The position numbers and the translations under genes were made by a program. Shown in pieces: positions 1 to 11,283 of a stretch of DNA of 62,695 nucleotides. A model generated the notes under the pieces. That model did not search any database. It worked only from the letters and a program-made list of their open reading frames with translations, and was not told the origin of the DNA. Origin of the DNA: Nannochloropsis salina CCMP1776 (taxonomy: Eukaryota > Sar > Eustigmatophyceae > Eustigmatales > Monodopsidaceae); assembly GCA_004565275.1 (NCBI GenBank), contig SDOX01000007.1, positions 76,913 to 139,607 on the forward strand. Reading direction: 5' to 3'. Within the stretch, counting starts at the first letter, position 1. Each line of letters begins with the position of its first letter.

Positions 1-1
1 G

Positions 2-2550
2 TCTCCCACTGCCTCTCCTACCAATGCACCTACCATGAGTCCCACCCCCTCTCCCACTGCCTCTCCTACCCATGCACCTACCATGAGTCCGACGCTGTCT
101 CCCACTGCCTCTCCTACCAATGCACCTACTATGAGTCCGACGCTGTCTCCCACTGCGTCTCCTACCAATACACCTACTATGAGTCCGACGCCCTTCCCCA
201 CTGCCTCTCCTACCCATGCACCTACCATGAGTCCCACCCCCTCTCCCACTGCCTCTCCTACCCATGCACCTACTATGAGTCCCACGCCCTTCCCCACTGC
301 CTCTCCTACCCATGCACCTACTATGAGTCCGACGCTCTTCCCCACTGCCTCTCCTACCAATACACCTACTATGAGTCCCACGCCCTTCCCCACCGCCTCT
401 CCTACCCATGCACCTACTATGAGTCCCACGCCCTCTCCCACTGCCTCTCCTACCCATGCACCTACTATGAGTCCCACGCCCTCTCCCACTGCCTCTCCTA
501 CCCATGCACCTACCATGAGTCCCACGCCCTTCCCCACTGCCTCTCCTACCAATGCACCTACCATGAGTCCCACGCCCTTCCCCACTGCATCTCCTACCAA
601 TGCACCTACTATGAGTCCGACGCTGTCTCCCACTGCGTCTCCTACCCATGCACCTACTATGAGTCCCACACCTACCATGAGTCCCACGCCCTTCCCCACT
701 GCCTCTCCTACCAATGCACCTACCATGAGTCCGACGCCCTTCCCCACTGCCTCTCCTACCAATACACCTACTATGAGTCCCACGCCCTTCCCCACTGCCT
801 CTCCTACCCATACACCTACTATGAGTCCGACGCTGTCTCCCACTGCGTCTCCTACCCATGCACCTACTATGAGTCCCACCCCCTCTCCCACTGCCTCTCC
901 TACCCATGCACCTACCATGAGTCCGACGCTGTCTCCCACTGCGTCTCCTACCAATACACCTACCATGAGTCCCACGCCCTTCCCCACTGCGTCTCCTACC
1001 CATGCACCTACTATGAGTCCCACCCCCTCTCCCACTGCCTCTCCTACCCATGCACCTACCATGAGTCCGACGCTGTCTCCCACTGCGTCTCCTACCAATA
1101 CACCTACCATGAGTCCCACGCCCTTCCCCACTGCCTCTCCTACCAATGCACCTACCATGAGTCCCACGCCCTTCCCCACTGCCTCTCCTACCCATGCACC
1201 TACCATGAGTCCCACCCCCTCTCCCACTGCCTCTCCTACCCATGCACCTACTATGAGTCCCACGCCCTTCCCCACTGCGTCTCCTACCAATACACCTACC
1301 ATGAGTCCCACGCCCTTCCCCACTGCCTCTCCTACCCATGCACCTACCATGAGTCCGACGCTGTCTCCCACTGCGTCTCCTACCAATGCACCTACTATGA
1401 GTCCCACGCCCTTCCCCACTGCCTCTCCTACCCATGCACCTACTATGAGTCCCACGCCCTTCCCCACTGCCTCTCCTACCAATGCACCTACTATGAGTCC
1501 CACGCCCTTCCCCACCGCCTCTCCTACCCATGCACCTACAATGAGTCCGACGCCCTCCCCCACTGCCTCTCCTACCCATGCACCTACTATGAGTCCGACG
1601 CTGTCTCCCACTGCCTCTCCTACCAATGCACCTACCATGAGTCCCACCCCCTCTCCCACTGCCTCTCCTACCCATGCACCTACCATGAGTCCCACGCCCT
1701 TCCCCACTGCCTCTCCTACCAATACACCTACTATGAGTCCCACGCCCTTCCCCACTGCCTCTCCTACCCATGCACCTACTATGAGTCCCACGCCCTTCCC
1801 CACTGCGTCTCCTACCCATGCACCTACCATGAGTCCGACGCCCTTCCCCACTGCCTCTCCTACCAATACACCTACTATGAGTCCCACGCCCTTCCCCACT
1901 GCCTCTCCTACCAATGCACCTACTATGAGTCCGACGCTGTCTCCCACTGCCTCTCCTACCCATGCACCTACTATGAGTCCCACGCCCTTCCCCACTGCCT
2001 CTCCTACCAACACACCTACTATGAGTCCGACGCTGTCTCCCACTGCGTCTCCTACCCATGCACCTACTATGAGTCCGACGCTGTCTCCCACTGCGTCTCC
2101 TACCAATGCACCTACTATGAGTCCGACGCTGTCTCCCACTGCCTCTCCTACCCATGCACCTACTATGAGTCCCACGCCCTTCCCCACTGCCTCTCCTACC
2201 AATGCACCTACCATGAGTCCCACGCCCTTCCCCACTGCCTCTCCTACCAATGCACCTACTATGAGTCCCACGCCCTCTCCCACTGCGTCTTCTACCAATA
2301 CACCTACCATGAGTCCGACGCTGTCTCCCACTGCCTCTCCTACCCATGCATCTACTATGAGTCCCACCCCCTCTCCCACTGCCTCTCCTACCCATGCACC
2401 TACCATGAGTCCGACGCTGTCTCCCACTGCCTCTCCTACCCATGCACCTACCATGAGTCCGACGCCCTTCCCCACTGCCTCTCCTACCCATGCACCTACT
2501 ATGAGTCCCACGCCCTTCCCCACTGCCTCTCCTACGCTGTCTCCCACTGC
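2..2550 (+). repeat. 48-bp coding tandem repeat, about 52 units
   Basis: Units of 48 bp encode the 16-residue SPT motif. Most differences between units are synonymous (act/acc, ccg/ccc) or fall at the same few codons, so the array appears to be mixed by unequal exchange. One partial unit near 661-675 breaks the phase of the motif but keeps the reading frame. Collapse or expansion during assembly is likely. Confidence 0.95.
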
Positions 2551-3556
2551 CTCTTTTGCACCCTTCCCCACTGCCTCTCCTACCAATGCACTTACGCCCC
2601 CACCTACCCTTGCGCCCACTGATGCTCTCACATTGAGTCCGACGGCGCCCGCAAGTCCTACGACAAACCCGACGAGCACCCCGTCTGGTGCTTCCGGCGG
2701 CTTTTCCAGCACCGCCCCGACATTTTTCCCGACGGCGACCCCGACAGGCGCTTCCACCATGTCTCCCACATCTTTTCCCACTCCGGCCTCCACCACCTCT
2801 CCCACGCCGACGGGGAGTTCGTCGTCCTCCATTGGCACCTCCCCACTGACACCCACCGGCGCACCCACCATGGCCCCAACCGTCCCCGCCTACACGAAAG
2901 CCCCAAGCATTTTTCCGTCGTCACCGCCCGCTAGCACCACGACCACGAATTCCAGCGTGTCCATGGCACCCACCGCATCGCCGTCGTCCCCTCCTTCGGG
3001 ACCGGGGATACCCTTCACGCCTTCTCCCACTCCTAGCCCCACTCTGTTGCTTTCCCCATCGCCCACCTTTGTAAGCTTCCCCTCTCTCTCTGCCTCGCCT
3101 TCTTCCGGACTTACCAACATTCCCACCGGGCAACCTACTGCCGGTCTATTCCCTCCTTTGCCCACGACGTCTCCCACCCAGACACCTACCATCGCTTCCA
3201 CCCCGCCAACCTCTCAAGTTGATCTCAATCCTGCCCCCCCCCCTACCTCTACCACGCTTGCACCCAGTCGTCCCCCCTCCAGCACTGCCACTCCTACCGA
3301 GTCGCCAAGGACGGTCGCTCCGTCCCTGCAGCCCCCTTTTCCCACCACCACTACTCCTTCGCCTACCTCCCTCTTCGACGTTCTAGACGGCCGTCCCGAA
3401 GATGCCTTGCAAGCCGAGCAGTCCATCAGGCGCCGCCGGTCGCTGGTAATTGGCCTGAGCATCTTGGGCGTTTTGATTTTCATTGTCATACTTATCATTG
3501 CCTACCGGTATCGGAGAGGACAGCGGACTGTCTCGCGCCCTGTAGCTCCCATGTGA
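2..3556 (+). CDS. giant SPT-repeat type I membrane protein, 5' end missing
   Basis: The reading frame is open from the first bases, so the gene starts upstream of the window. About 840 visible residues are a tandem 16-residue repeat of the form [16 protein letters not shown], varying only at a few places (PF, PS, LS or LF; H or N; A or T). This is followed by about 280 residues of irregular Ser/Thr/Pro-rich sequence. Near the C-terminus come a basic RRRR stop, a hydrophobic segment ([20 protein letters not shown]) and a short basic tail ending PVAPM. By analogy with mucin-like and stramenopile wall proteins, this should be a heavily O-glycosylated extracellular stalk anchored in the plasma membrane. 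The ligand or enzymatic head, if any, lies outside the window. No intron is visible in this part. A related but smaller protein lies at 21342-22980. The family architecture is clear; the function is unknown. Confidence 0.8.
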   Translation, partial: SPTASPTNAPTMSPTPSPTASPTHAPTMSPTLSPTASPTNAPTMSPTLSPTASPTNTPTMSPTPFPTASPTHAPTMSPTPSPTASPTHAPTMSPTPFPTASPTHAPTMSPTLFPTASPTNTPTMSPTPFPTASPTHAPTMSPTPSPTASPTHAPTMSPTPSPTASPTHAPTMSPTPFPTASPTNAPTMSPTPFPTASPTNAPTMSPTLSPTASPTHAPTMSPTPTMSPTPFPTASPTNAPTMSPTPFPTASPTNTPTMSPTPFPTASPTHTPTMSPTLSPTASPTHAPTMSPTPSPTASPTHAPTMSPTLSPTASPTNTPTMSPTPFPTASPTHAPTMSPTPSPTASPTHAPTMSPTLSPTASPTNTPTMSPTPFPTASPTNAPTMSPTPFPTASPTHAPTMSPTPSPTASPTHAPTMSPTPFPTASPTNTPTMSPTPFPTASPTHAPTMSPTLSPTASPTNAPTMSPTPFPTASPTHAPTMSPTPFPTASPTNAPTMSPTPFPTASPTHAPTMSPTPSPTASPTHAPTMSPTLSPTASPTNAPTMSPTPSPTASPTHAPTMSPTPFPTASPTNTPTMSPTPFPTASPTHAPTMSPTPFPTASPTHAPTMSPTPFPTASPTNTPTMSPTPFPTASPTNAPTMSPTLSPTASPTHAPTMSPTPFPTASPTNTPTMSPTLSPTASPTHAPTMSPTLSPTASPTNAPTMSPTLSPTASPTHAPTMSPTPFPTASPTNAPTMSPTPFPTASPTNAPTMSPTPSPTASSTNTPTMSPTLSPTASPTHASTMSPTPSPTASPTHAPTMSPTLSPTASPTHAPTMSPTPFPTASPTHAPTMSPTPFPTASPTLSPTASFAPFPTASPTNALTPPPTLAPTDALTLSPTAPASPTTNPTSTPSGASGGFSSTAPTFFPTATPTGASTMSPTSFPTPASTTSPTPTGSSSSSIGTSPLTPTGAPTMAPTVPAYTKAPSIFPSSPPASTTTTNSSVSMAPTASPSSPPSGPGIPFTPSPTPSPTLLLSPSPTFVSFPSLSASPSSGLTNIPTGQPTAGLFPPLPTTSPTQTPTIASTPPTSQVDLNPAPPPTSTTLAPSRPPSSTATPTESPRTVAPSLQPPFPTTTTPSPTSLFDVLDGRPEDALQAEQSIRRRRSLVIGLSILGVLIFIVILIIAYRYRRGQRTVSRPVAPM

Positions 3557-4647
3557 CCTAGCGACGCAGCATTCATCGGGAGCCAAAAATAGTTCAATCC
3601 CATTTTCATTCCAGAATCTTAGAGAGAGTGTGCGTTGAATTTGATCAACCACTGTGAGGACAGAGAATATTTCATACAGCTTAGCCATCTATCACTCTTT
3701 AAAAAAAGGCTCGAAACATAAACAGGTCCACATGCATGGTGTGCATGTACGCATCAAAGTTTCCACGAGTCCTGCAGTGGAGTTGAATCCAATGAGATGC
3801 ATCATATACAATAGTTGGGGGCATCCGCATCAGACCCATTGCGCGAAGTCACTCGAGCATTGCATTGTGAAGCAGAGCGTACAATGTCTGGGAATTGTGT
3901 CTCATCCCGAAAAGAATTGCCTGTCTCAGAAAAAAATAAGAGCACCTAGGACCCGAGAAAGAAGCCTGCCAATCAAAATATTGATTTCTTTTTTTAAGAT
4001 TAGGGACAAACTGAGGACGTGTAATTGCTTTCGAGACCTTCCGTCGTGACAGACCTTTCTTTGCTTTCCTCTCGCAATGAGGACCGGGCTAGCGCTGAAG
4101 CGAGCTACTGCCACACAAGAGAAATAGATAGCCACAAACGCCCACCATTTTATCTACGTACATCCAAATTTTATATTCCACGCTGCCAAGCCCCGGGGGT
4201 CGACATCAGTCATAACCGTGACGGTTCTCTTGGTCAGGATGAGCGCCTATGCATCCTAATCATTTCCTCTGTCGGCGTCCCCCTCAATTTGGCTCTTCCC
4301 TCCTCCTCCCGTTCCATCTTAATCCGAAAGACATCAAAGAGACAGAATGCGTCGCTACTCCTTCGCATTTCTTCTCCTCCACGTCACCCAGCCCTTTCCT
4401 GCTTCGCCATTATAAGAGCGTTCCGCGACTGTCATTTCAAACACGAAATTGAATGAGTGAAAAAATCTCGCGCGTTTTAAAAAGCCTTTTTGTGAACGTC
4501 GAGGAATACCTCTGTCGACCGTCACCGCAATCACTCCACGAGTGTCCACCTCCTCATGCTGATGAATACCTTACATTGCTATTAGCTCCTGCCGTCCTAT
4601 TAACAGAGCCCCTCCTCCGACCCCGATGCTTCCAAATCCCAGCTATA
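3557..4647. other. intergenic region between two converging genes
   Basis: The region lies between the stop of the SPT-repeat gene (+) and the stop of the acyltransferase gene (-), so it should hold both 3' UTRs and polyadenylation sites. Short open frames are present on both strands, but they lack protein-like composition. I see no RNA gene or repeat here. Confidence 0.5.
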
Positions 4648-7600
4648 CTACTTCAAATACTTGGCATTCGGAAGTTCAATCACCCGTGGTCGCTTGCTCG
4701 CTTTTCCCGGCTTGCCCCCGTCTCCTTGGGACGTTCTCGAGGGTTTGTCGAAGTAAATTTTTTGCAGTTTCATGCAAGGTTTCTCCACCAGCACGGCCAC
4801 AAAGACGGCCAGGCATAGACTAAACATGGTGATACCCAAGTAGGTGACGACAAACTCGAAAAAATCCCAGCGGATGCGGGACGTGAGGGAAGCCATGTAG
4901 AAATTCAGGACGGTGAAATGGACCAGGTAGACCGTGAAGGAGAGAAAGGAAAAGGGGGCCATGATCGGCGCAGAGAGGATCGAGTTCACCCAGAATCCCT
5001 GGCCGTTGAAGCAGAGGAGGCTTATGACCGCCACCCCCACGGCCCAGCCGGGACGGGCGCAGGCCGCCAGCAACACCTTGACAATCTCTGGCCAATCCGA
5101 ACCGCATTCCCCCTCCGTCAAGATACAAGCCCGGACCCCGTGCGACCCCGTGATCGGCCCATACATGATGGCGAGAAGGAGGCTGGCCGTCAGTGCCACC
5201 ACCGCGGTCCACAGACCCGCTCCCAGTTTGAAGTCCGGGTAGTGTTTCTTCTTTTCGTACCAGACGTAGGCCGTCAGGATGCCAATGTAGTAGGACGGGG
5301 CGCGGGTCCAGGGGAGCTCGAAAGCACCCATCTACAATGGTGGGAATGGTTTGGTCAAAACACAACAGCCCACAGGGCGAGGGAGACATGCATAGACATA
5401 TGTATTCAATTAAATATACAGATTTATATTGATTCCCGACTCGGTACGCAAGCAACTTGCCTGATACCGTGCTGCCGCATCGCCATCCCACATATTCGGG
5501 CTCCACCCATGAACTTTGGCCTGGTGACTGTGGGAAGGGAGGCAAAATAGAGGAATGAATGACTGCGACATGCCAAGAAAAGTAGCCTTCAAACGACAAT
5601 CTGAGCAGGGAGATCACTGTCAAAGGACGGTGGAATAGAACGAGGGGCTCTCGCAGGACGATGCTATTTTGCAATTCATCAGCAAGATCCCAATATGACG
5701 TTAAACACTACCTCGCATTCTCATCTCTCCCTCTCCTCCCCCTTTTCAAGCAACCATTGATGATGCCGTAAAACTTACACAACGTTTAAGGTGCACCCCA
5801 CCACAACTGCCAGCACCAAGAGCACGCTGAGTTTCTTCCTCATGCCGCCCTGTGCATAGAGCAGCGCCAGCCATGGCACCGTCCAGAAGAACATCATGTC
5901 ATCCGCCAGGTACCAGGTATGTCCGAAGCATTGGGGATCGCGCTGCAGGTGGGGAAAGAGAAAAAGTATGACACAGTCAGGCGTCATACACCTCACGTGG
6001 CAGGGAAAAAGGTTCAAATCTGAGAGAGGACTTTTATTGGGGGGGGGGGGGTCGAGAAACAGCACTCACTTGACCAATTCCCTGCCCTTTCTCCCATCCT
6101 CACCCCCTCTATCTACCTTAGCCCTGTCCCAAGGGGAGACCGTGTTGATGTACAGGAGGTGTCGCCACCACTGGGAAGGGCAGTTCATGGAGTCGTTTGC
6201 CCACAGCGTACGAGCCAGGGGGCCTGGGGAACGACGGGACAGGGGGAGAGACATCGTCATGGAACGAGGTTTTACATGTTCCCTTCCGCGGTTCTGTCGT
6301 AGGAGCCCCCTTTTGTACCACCCCCCTGCTCCTGCTGTCCTCCACTCCCTCGCCGTACCGTTCGAGAATAAAGGCGCCATTTTCCAGTTGAAGAAGAGTG
6401 CAAACATGTAGGCTGTCCCAGGGTGGAGACAATTAAAAATGAGTCAATTTCCATCCGAACGCGATAGGCATCACAGGGTTTTTTCTTCCCTTAACCTGCT
6501 TTCCAGACGATGCACTGCACATCCAAGACCACGTTCGCCGCCGTCTTCTCTCCCTCTCTCCTCCTCTTTCCTCCATTTTCTTGCATTTTTTTCCTTACCG
6601 GGAGTAATGCGGAGGAAACGGGACAAATAAGCATGACCCACCCACCGAAACACAGGGCGTGTCTCTGCAGGGGGTCGAGGTAGAGGGCGATGGAAAGAAG
6701 TGAGAGAAGGAGGGGAACAAAGCAGGACAAGCAAGCCACGATTGAGATGGATTCTGAAATGGGGGGGCAATGACAAATGGAGACCACATCTCTTGGCGTT
6801 CTACGCCGGCTCAAGCCATGTTGAGGGGTGATGAGAAGAAAGGAACCCAATTTTTACCTTTTTCCAGCTTCTTCAGGAGGAGGAAAGTGGCGAGAAAGGC
6901 GGAAATGAAGAGGAAAGTATCCACGCAGAGTGTGCCCGGGAAATTGAAAAGAGGCATGGCCCACCACCGAGAGAGGATACCCGCGGGCGGAAGGAGAGCC
7001 TGAGGGGAAGGGAGAGAGGGAAGGAGGGAGGAAGGAAGGGAGGGAGGAGAATCGAGGGTGAATGAAGGATGTCTATCCGTAGAGATCCCCAAAAAGAGGG
7101 AGGGGTAGGAAGGGGAAGAAGCAGGAAAGAAAGGGAAGAGGCTAATTTGCTGCCCCTCCCCCCTCTTTCCTACTCCGCGAGCGCGGCCCACCCTTCTGAT
7201 CCTCCTTTGACCCTTCCTGCTCTCCTCCCCCTCTTCTGTCCCGCAAACTCCTCCTTCCTTCTCCCTCCTCGCCTTCTCCCTATCTCATCCCCAACCTCCT
7301 CCCTCCTCTTCCCCTCACCTCCGGATTCATAATGAAACGCGTTTGCCAGAGGATGACGTGATACAGGACCACCCACCCGCAGGAGAAATAGCGCATTCCG
7401 TCAAAGCAGGAAAATTCGCTGAAGAATAGAAAGGAACAGGGAAGAAAATTCGATAGGAAAGGGGCGAGCACGACATGAGGGGTCACTCTTTCGTCCTCCC
7501 TTCCTCCCTCCTCCCCTCCCTTCCTTCCTCCCTCTCCCCCTTCCTCCCCCCCTCTCCCTACCCCGGCCGTGTGTTCAAGGCAAAAATTTCCCTTAAATTG

Positions 7601-10302
7601 TCCCGCACGTCGAAGGCTTTGAAGAAGGGGGGCACGGGCTGCGCCACGCGTCGTTCGCGGGGAGGGACACCGACCTGGGGGAGGCGGGGGGAGCCGTCGG
7701 GCATTTTGTCCTAGGGAACAAGAGGCAGGAAAGGAGAGACAGGGGAGGACGAGATAATTTAAGGGAGTTGACGGGGTGAGAGAGGGCAAAGCACAAAGTG
7801 TGGAGTGGTGCAAGGCGGAAAAAGCGTGGAAAGGGTCGGCTGGAGGACAAGGCGGAGGCCGTGAGAAGAAGGGACCCTGCATGCTCTTCCCTCCTCCCCC
7901 TGCCCCTCCCTTCCACACCTCCTCCGTCCCATGTCATCTTGAGGGGACTCCCTCTCTACCCCGCCCCTCCCTCCCTCCCTCCCTCCCTTCCTTCCTTCCT
8001 TTCTTCCTCCCTTCCCCCCTCACCTTCTCCTCGCCCGCACCCGCGCTTTCCTCCTCCACTTTTCGGAGGGCCCGTTTGTATTGTAAGCCCCAGAGCGTCC
8101 CAACCATAATCAACAAGGCGAGAATGACAATGAGGGCAATCATGTGGCGCGCGCCGGCGGTCATGGGAGTGAAACCGGATCCGCAGGTGACCCCCTGTAC
8201 GTACAATGGGGAAAGGGGGGATGGCGAGGATGGTTTGAGTAAGGGAGGGGGGAAAGGAAGGGCTGATAGCCTGTGCTTGATCTTGGGAGAGGAGATGGTG
8301 GGAAAAACGGACACAATCCTGTCTTGCGGGCCGTCACTCTAGCTTCCATATCAAGGGATCGCTGCAGCTGGCCTTAGTACCTCTCCCTCCCTCCCCCCAT
8401 CCTTCCCTCCCCCCCTTTCCCCTTCCTTCCCTCCCTCCCTTTCGCCTCGACGTACATCCTTGCTAAAAATGAGCCAACTATTATACAGCCGGTCGAAAAA
8501 ATCTGTGAGTACGGTATCCAGGATTGTCCACCATACATAAATGATTGGGTAGGATGAGTGGTTGAACCTGCGTACATTATCCTTTCGGCAAACATCTTTT
8601 TATTCGGTTTCGACATCAGCCGGCATTTCATTCCGTCCTGCACAAGCCCCCATAGCTCGGGACGCTCTTGCCTTCTGGGGTCTTTGGGCTCGGTTCCCCG
8701 TCCGTCTCTCCCTTCCTTGTCATCCCTCCCTCTTCCTTCCCCTCCTCCTTCCCTACCTGCGCCTGCCCCTTCCTCCGCACAGTACGGTGTTAGGAGAGGG
8801 TCAAATACGCAGGCCGGTGACATGGCCAGGGTGGCGTTCGCCTTTAGCCCCGCCAGAAAGGCGATAAATTCCACGTTGTTTACCTGCAGAGAAGGTGTGA
8901 CAAAGCGGTTGTGAGGGAGGAAGGGAGGGAGGGAGGGAGGGAGGGAGGGAGGAAGGGAGAGAGGGGTTCACGCTTCGAGCGTTGCGATGGGGAGTGCCGG
9001 TGTATGGCAGGGGGCTTCATTTCGCACGCAAGAAGGAAGGGACAATGACAGAGGGCGAATATGCCAGGGGAATAACAACCAAAAAAAGCAGTCACGCCAG
9101 ACAAAGGTACAAATTACATGGTCTGATGGGGGATGTACGAGATGTCCGACGGGCGGAAAGAATGGACGGAGGGAGGGAGGCAGGGAGGGAGGGAGGCAGG
9201 GGGGGAGGGTCTAACCTGCGACCGAAGGACGTTTTCAGAGCAGGCCTCCGGCATGCAGATCCCTGCCACCTGTGAGAGGAAACGTGTCGAAAAGAGAGAA
9301 TAACAGGGAAAAAAGCGGGGAAGGGAAAGGAGGGGAGAGAAAGACGGAGAAGTTATGAGCCCAACCACGCGCAAGTTGCCAAACAAGGCCCGCTCCTCGT
9401 CACTCTCATACAGTACAAACTCCCCCTCTCCACGGCCTTTCCTTTCGCACATCCTGTCCTGTCACGAATCAGCGTCCGAGCCCTTCGTTTATGATTTTGC
9501 ATGCAATTCTTTCCCTCCTCCGTGTCCCACTGGCATGGTTTTCCTCCCCTTTCGCTCTACATTCAGTCCCTGTCATATCTCTTCTTCGCTTCTCACCATT
9601 CCCTCCCACCTCCAACCCCCAAACACTCCTCTCGTCCTCCTCCCCCCATTCCTCCCTCCCACCCCCTAACGTACATCTCCTCCCAAGGTACAAAAATGTG
9701 TCTCTAGTGCGTTCCAGGAGTAGAGAGATGGGCTCTGACACATGTCAAAGGCACCGAAAACCTTGGCGGCGAATACAGAGACGATCCGGTTCTGAAACGA
9801 GTAGGCCAATGGAAAGTCTCCTGCAAGCGTAGGGGAGAAGGACGTTAAAGGAGAATGATGAGGAATGGCTGGTTGTTTTAGCCTCATTCAGTCGCTTTTT
9901 CTTGTCGGGAGAGATTCCGGAGTGCTCGTAGTCCATTTGGTCCGGTGCCATCACGCAGTAAGTGGCGTACATTAGAAAGTGAAACTGCCCTTGGGGGGTG
10001 GCGAAATTCTTATCCAGAGGAGACAGAAATGGCGACCTAGTCTCCTACTATCCCCCCCAGACTATAGTGCAACCGCGTGTGAGCTGAATACCAGACAAGT
10101 CGTGTCCCTTATTTGCAATATCAAACATGTACGCACCCGAGGAAGCGGCCATGCTAGGCAATGATGTGCTGTAAGGCTTCTCTGGAAGGGAGCTTAGGGC
10201 ACTTTTGCAGTCATCCAATGTTGATTCCGCAGAATCGACACCCATACCACACACCAGGACTGCCACACAGGCAATGAATGCGGGAGAGCGTGTGAGCCCC
10301 AT
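4648..10302 (-). CDS. NRF-6-like acyltransferase-3 family membrane protein
   Basis: Multi-exon gene read right to left. Exon 1 (10092-10302) gives a signal peptide and the start of the lumenal NRF domain (DDCKSALSSLP). Later exons, with good splice sites, are 9675-9820, 9216-9269 (GICMPEACSEN, the NRF Cys motif), 8757-8883, 8024-8194 (a membrane segment), 7562-7710 (FDVRDNLREIFALNTRP), 7319-7418 (CFDGMRYFSCGWVVLYH), 6858-6999, 6599-6753, 6359-6412, 6117-6223 (CPSQWWRHLLYINT), 5779-5942 (CFGHTWYLADDMMFF) and 4648-5331. The last blocks are classic acyltransferase-3 signatures of nematode NRF-6-like proteins: polytopic proteins that probably move an acyl group to an extracytoplasmic lipid or glycan. 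The substrate is unknown. The exon around 9830-10040 (containing QFHFLMYATYC) is real, but its ends are unresolved. The 8194/8757 junction does not keep phase, so a small exon may be missing there. Family assignment is strong. Confidence 0.82.
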
Positions 10303-11283
10303 CTGCTCCTCTTACCCTGTTCTCACTTTCACGCGAGCTTCCTGTCGGAAGGGATACATGGATATGAAAAATGTTGGACGCATCAACGATCTTTATGTGT
10401 TTCCAAGAGGGAAGAACATTAATTATAATACGGTTCATTGCGTTGCACAACACCAGGTAGGGATGGGAAAAAGTAGTTTTCACTTGAAGAGTGTACGTCA
10501 TTTTACACATCCTCTCTATCCTCATGTGGATGAGAAGAACTTCCAAAACCCCGTTTACAACTGAAGGAAGGGTACAATCTATCTACGGATCCAAAAAATG
10601 GCCAAGATGCCACTATCGGTCCCGGCGCTCGTGGATAAAGTTTCTGTCTGACGTCATAAACCCTCTCGTATCGGGCGAAACCGAGAATTCAAATTTCAAA
10701 AATTTGAAAATAAAGTTGCTTGTAACAAGTCACGGCAAAGTTGCTTACAGCTGCATGAAATAGCTGCATTTGTATCAGATTAGCTTCACAAAAAAACAAG
10801 GCGACTTACTAAGCTGGGGGACTCACAAATCTTTCATAAAATTTAAATGATTGCATGGAATGCATGGAATGGCATCCTTGGGCACTTCAGCCCTGCTATC
10901 TGCCAGGCACTTCACGAGGCACATCTCCGCCGTGCAGCAAGATGTTCATAATGGGAATTGTAATCAAGGATTCGAGAGTTCGTGTCTATTGTTTTTTGGA
11001 TGAGTTGCGATTACTAGACTTGTAAGCTTCGGTGAATATTGTCATAAGATTGCTTGAATGCGCGGAGGTGAAGATAAGAGGGCACACGAATTTTATGTCG
11101 CCAAATGTATAAAAGCTCCAGACAAGAACGATACACCTTAGAGATGATGCGTGTAAATTTGTCTATTTGTGTGCTTATTTTCATCCTAAAAGTTAAAAAG
11201 CATACGTACATTTGTATCCTCTCTAATTCTGTATAAGAGGCACTTCCCTTTCTTTCCGCCTACTGTTTCTGTCTTTTTTCATT
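10303..11283. other. AT-richer intergenic region upstream of the acyltransferase gene
   Basis: About 1 kb between the start of the acyltransferase gene and the stop of the E2 gene, both on the minus strand. It should hold the acyltransferase promoter and the E2 3' UTR. It is AT-rich with short oligo-A runs, and no coding exon or structured RNA could be recognised. Confidence 0.5.

Noticed and set aside
2890-3201. Minus-strand Gly/Val-rich frame inside the SPT-repeat gene
   Set aside because: Antisense shadow of a Pro/Ser/Thr-rich coding region, with no splice context and no family.
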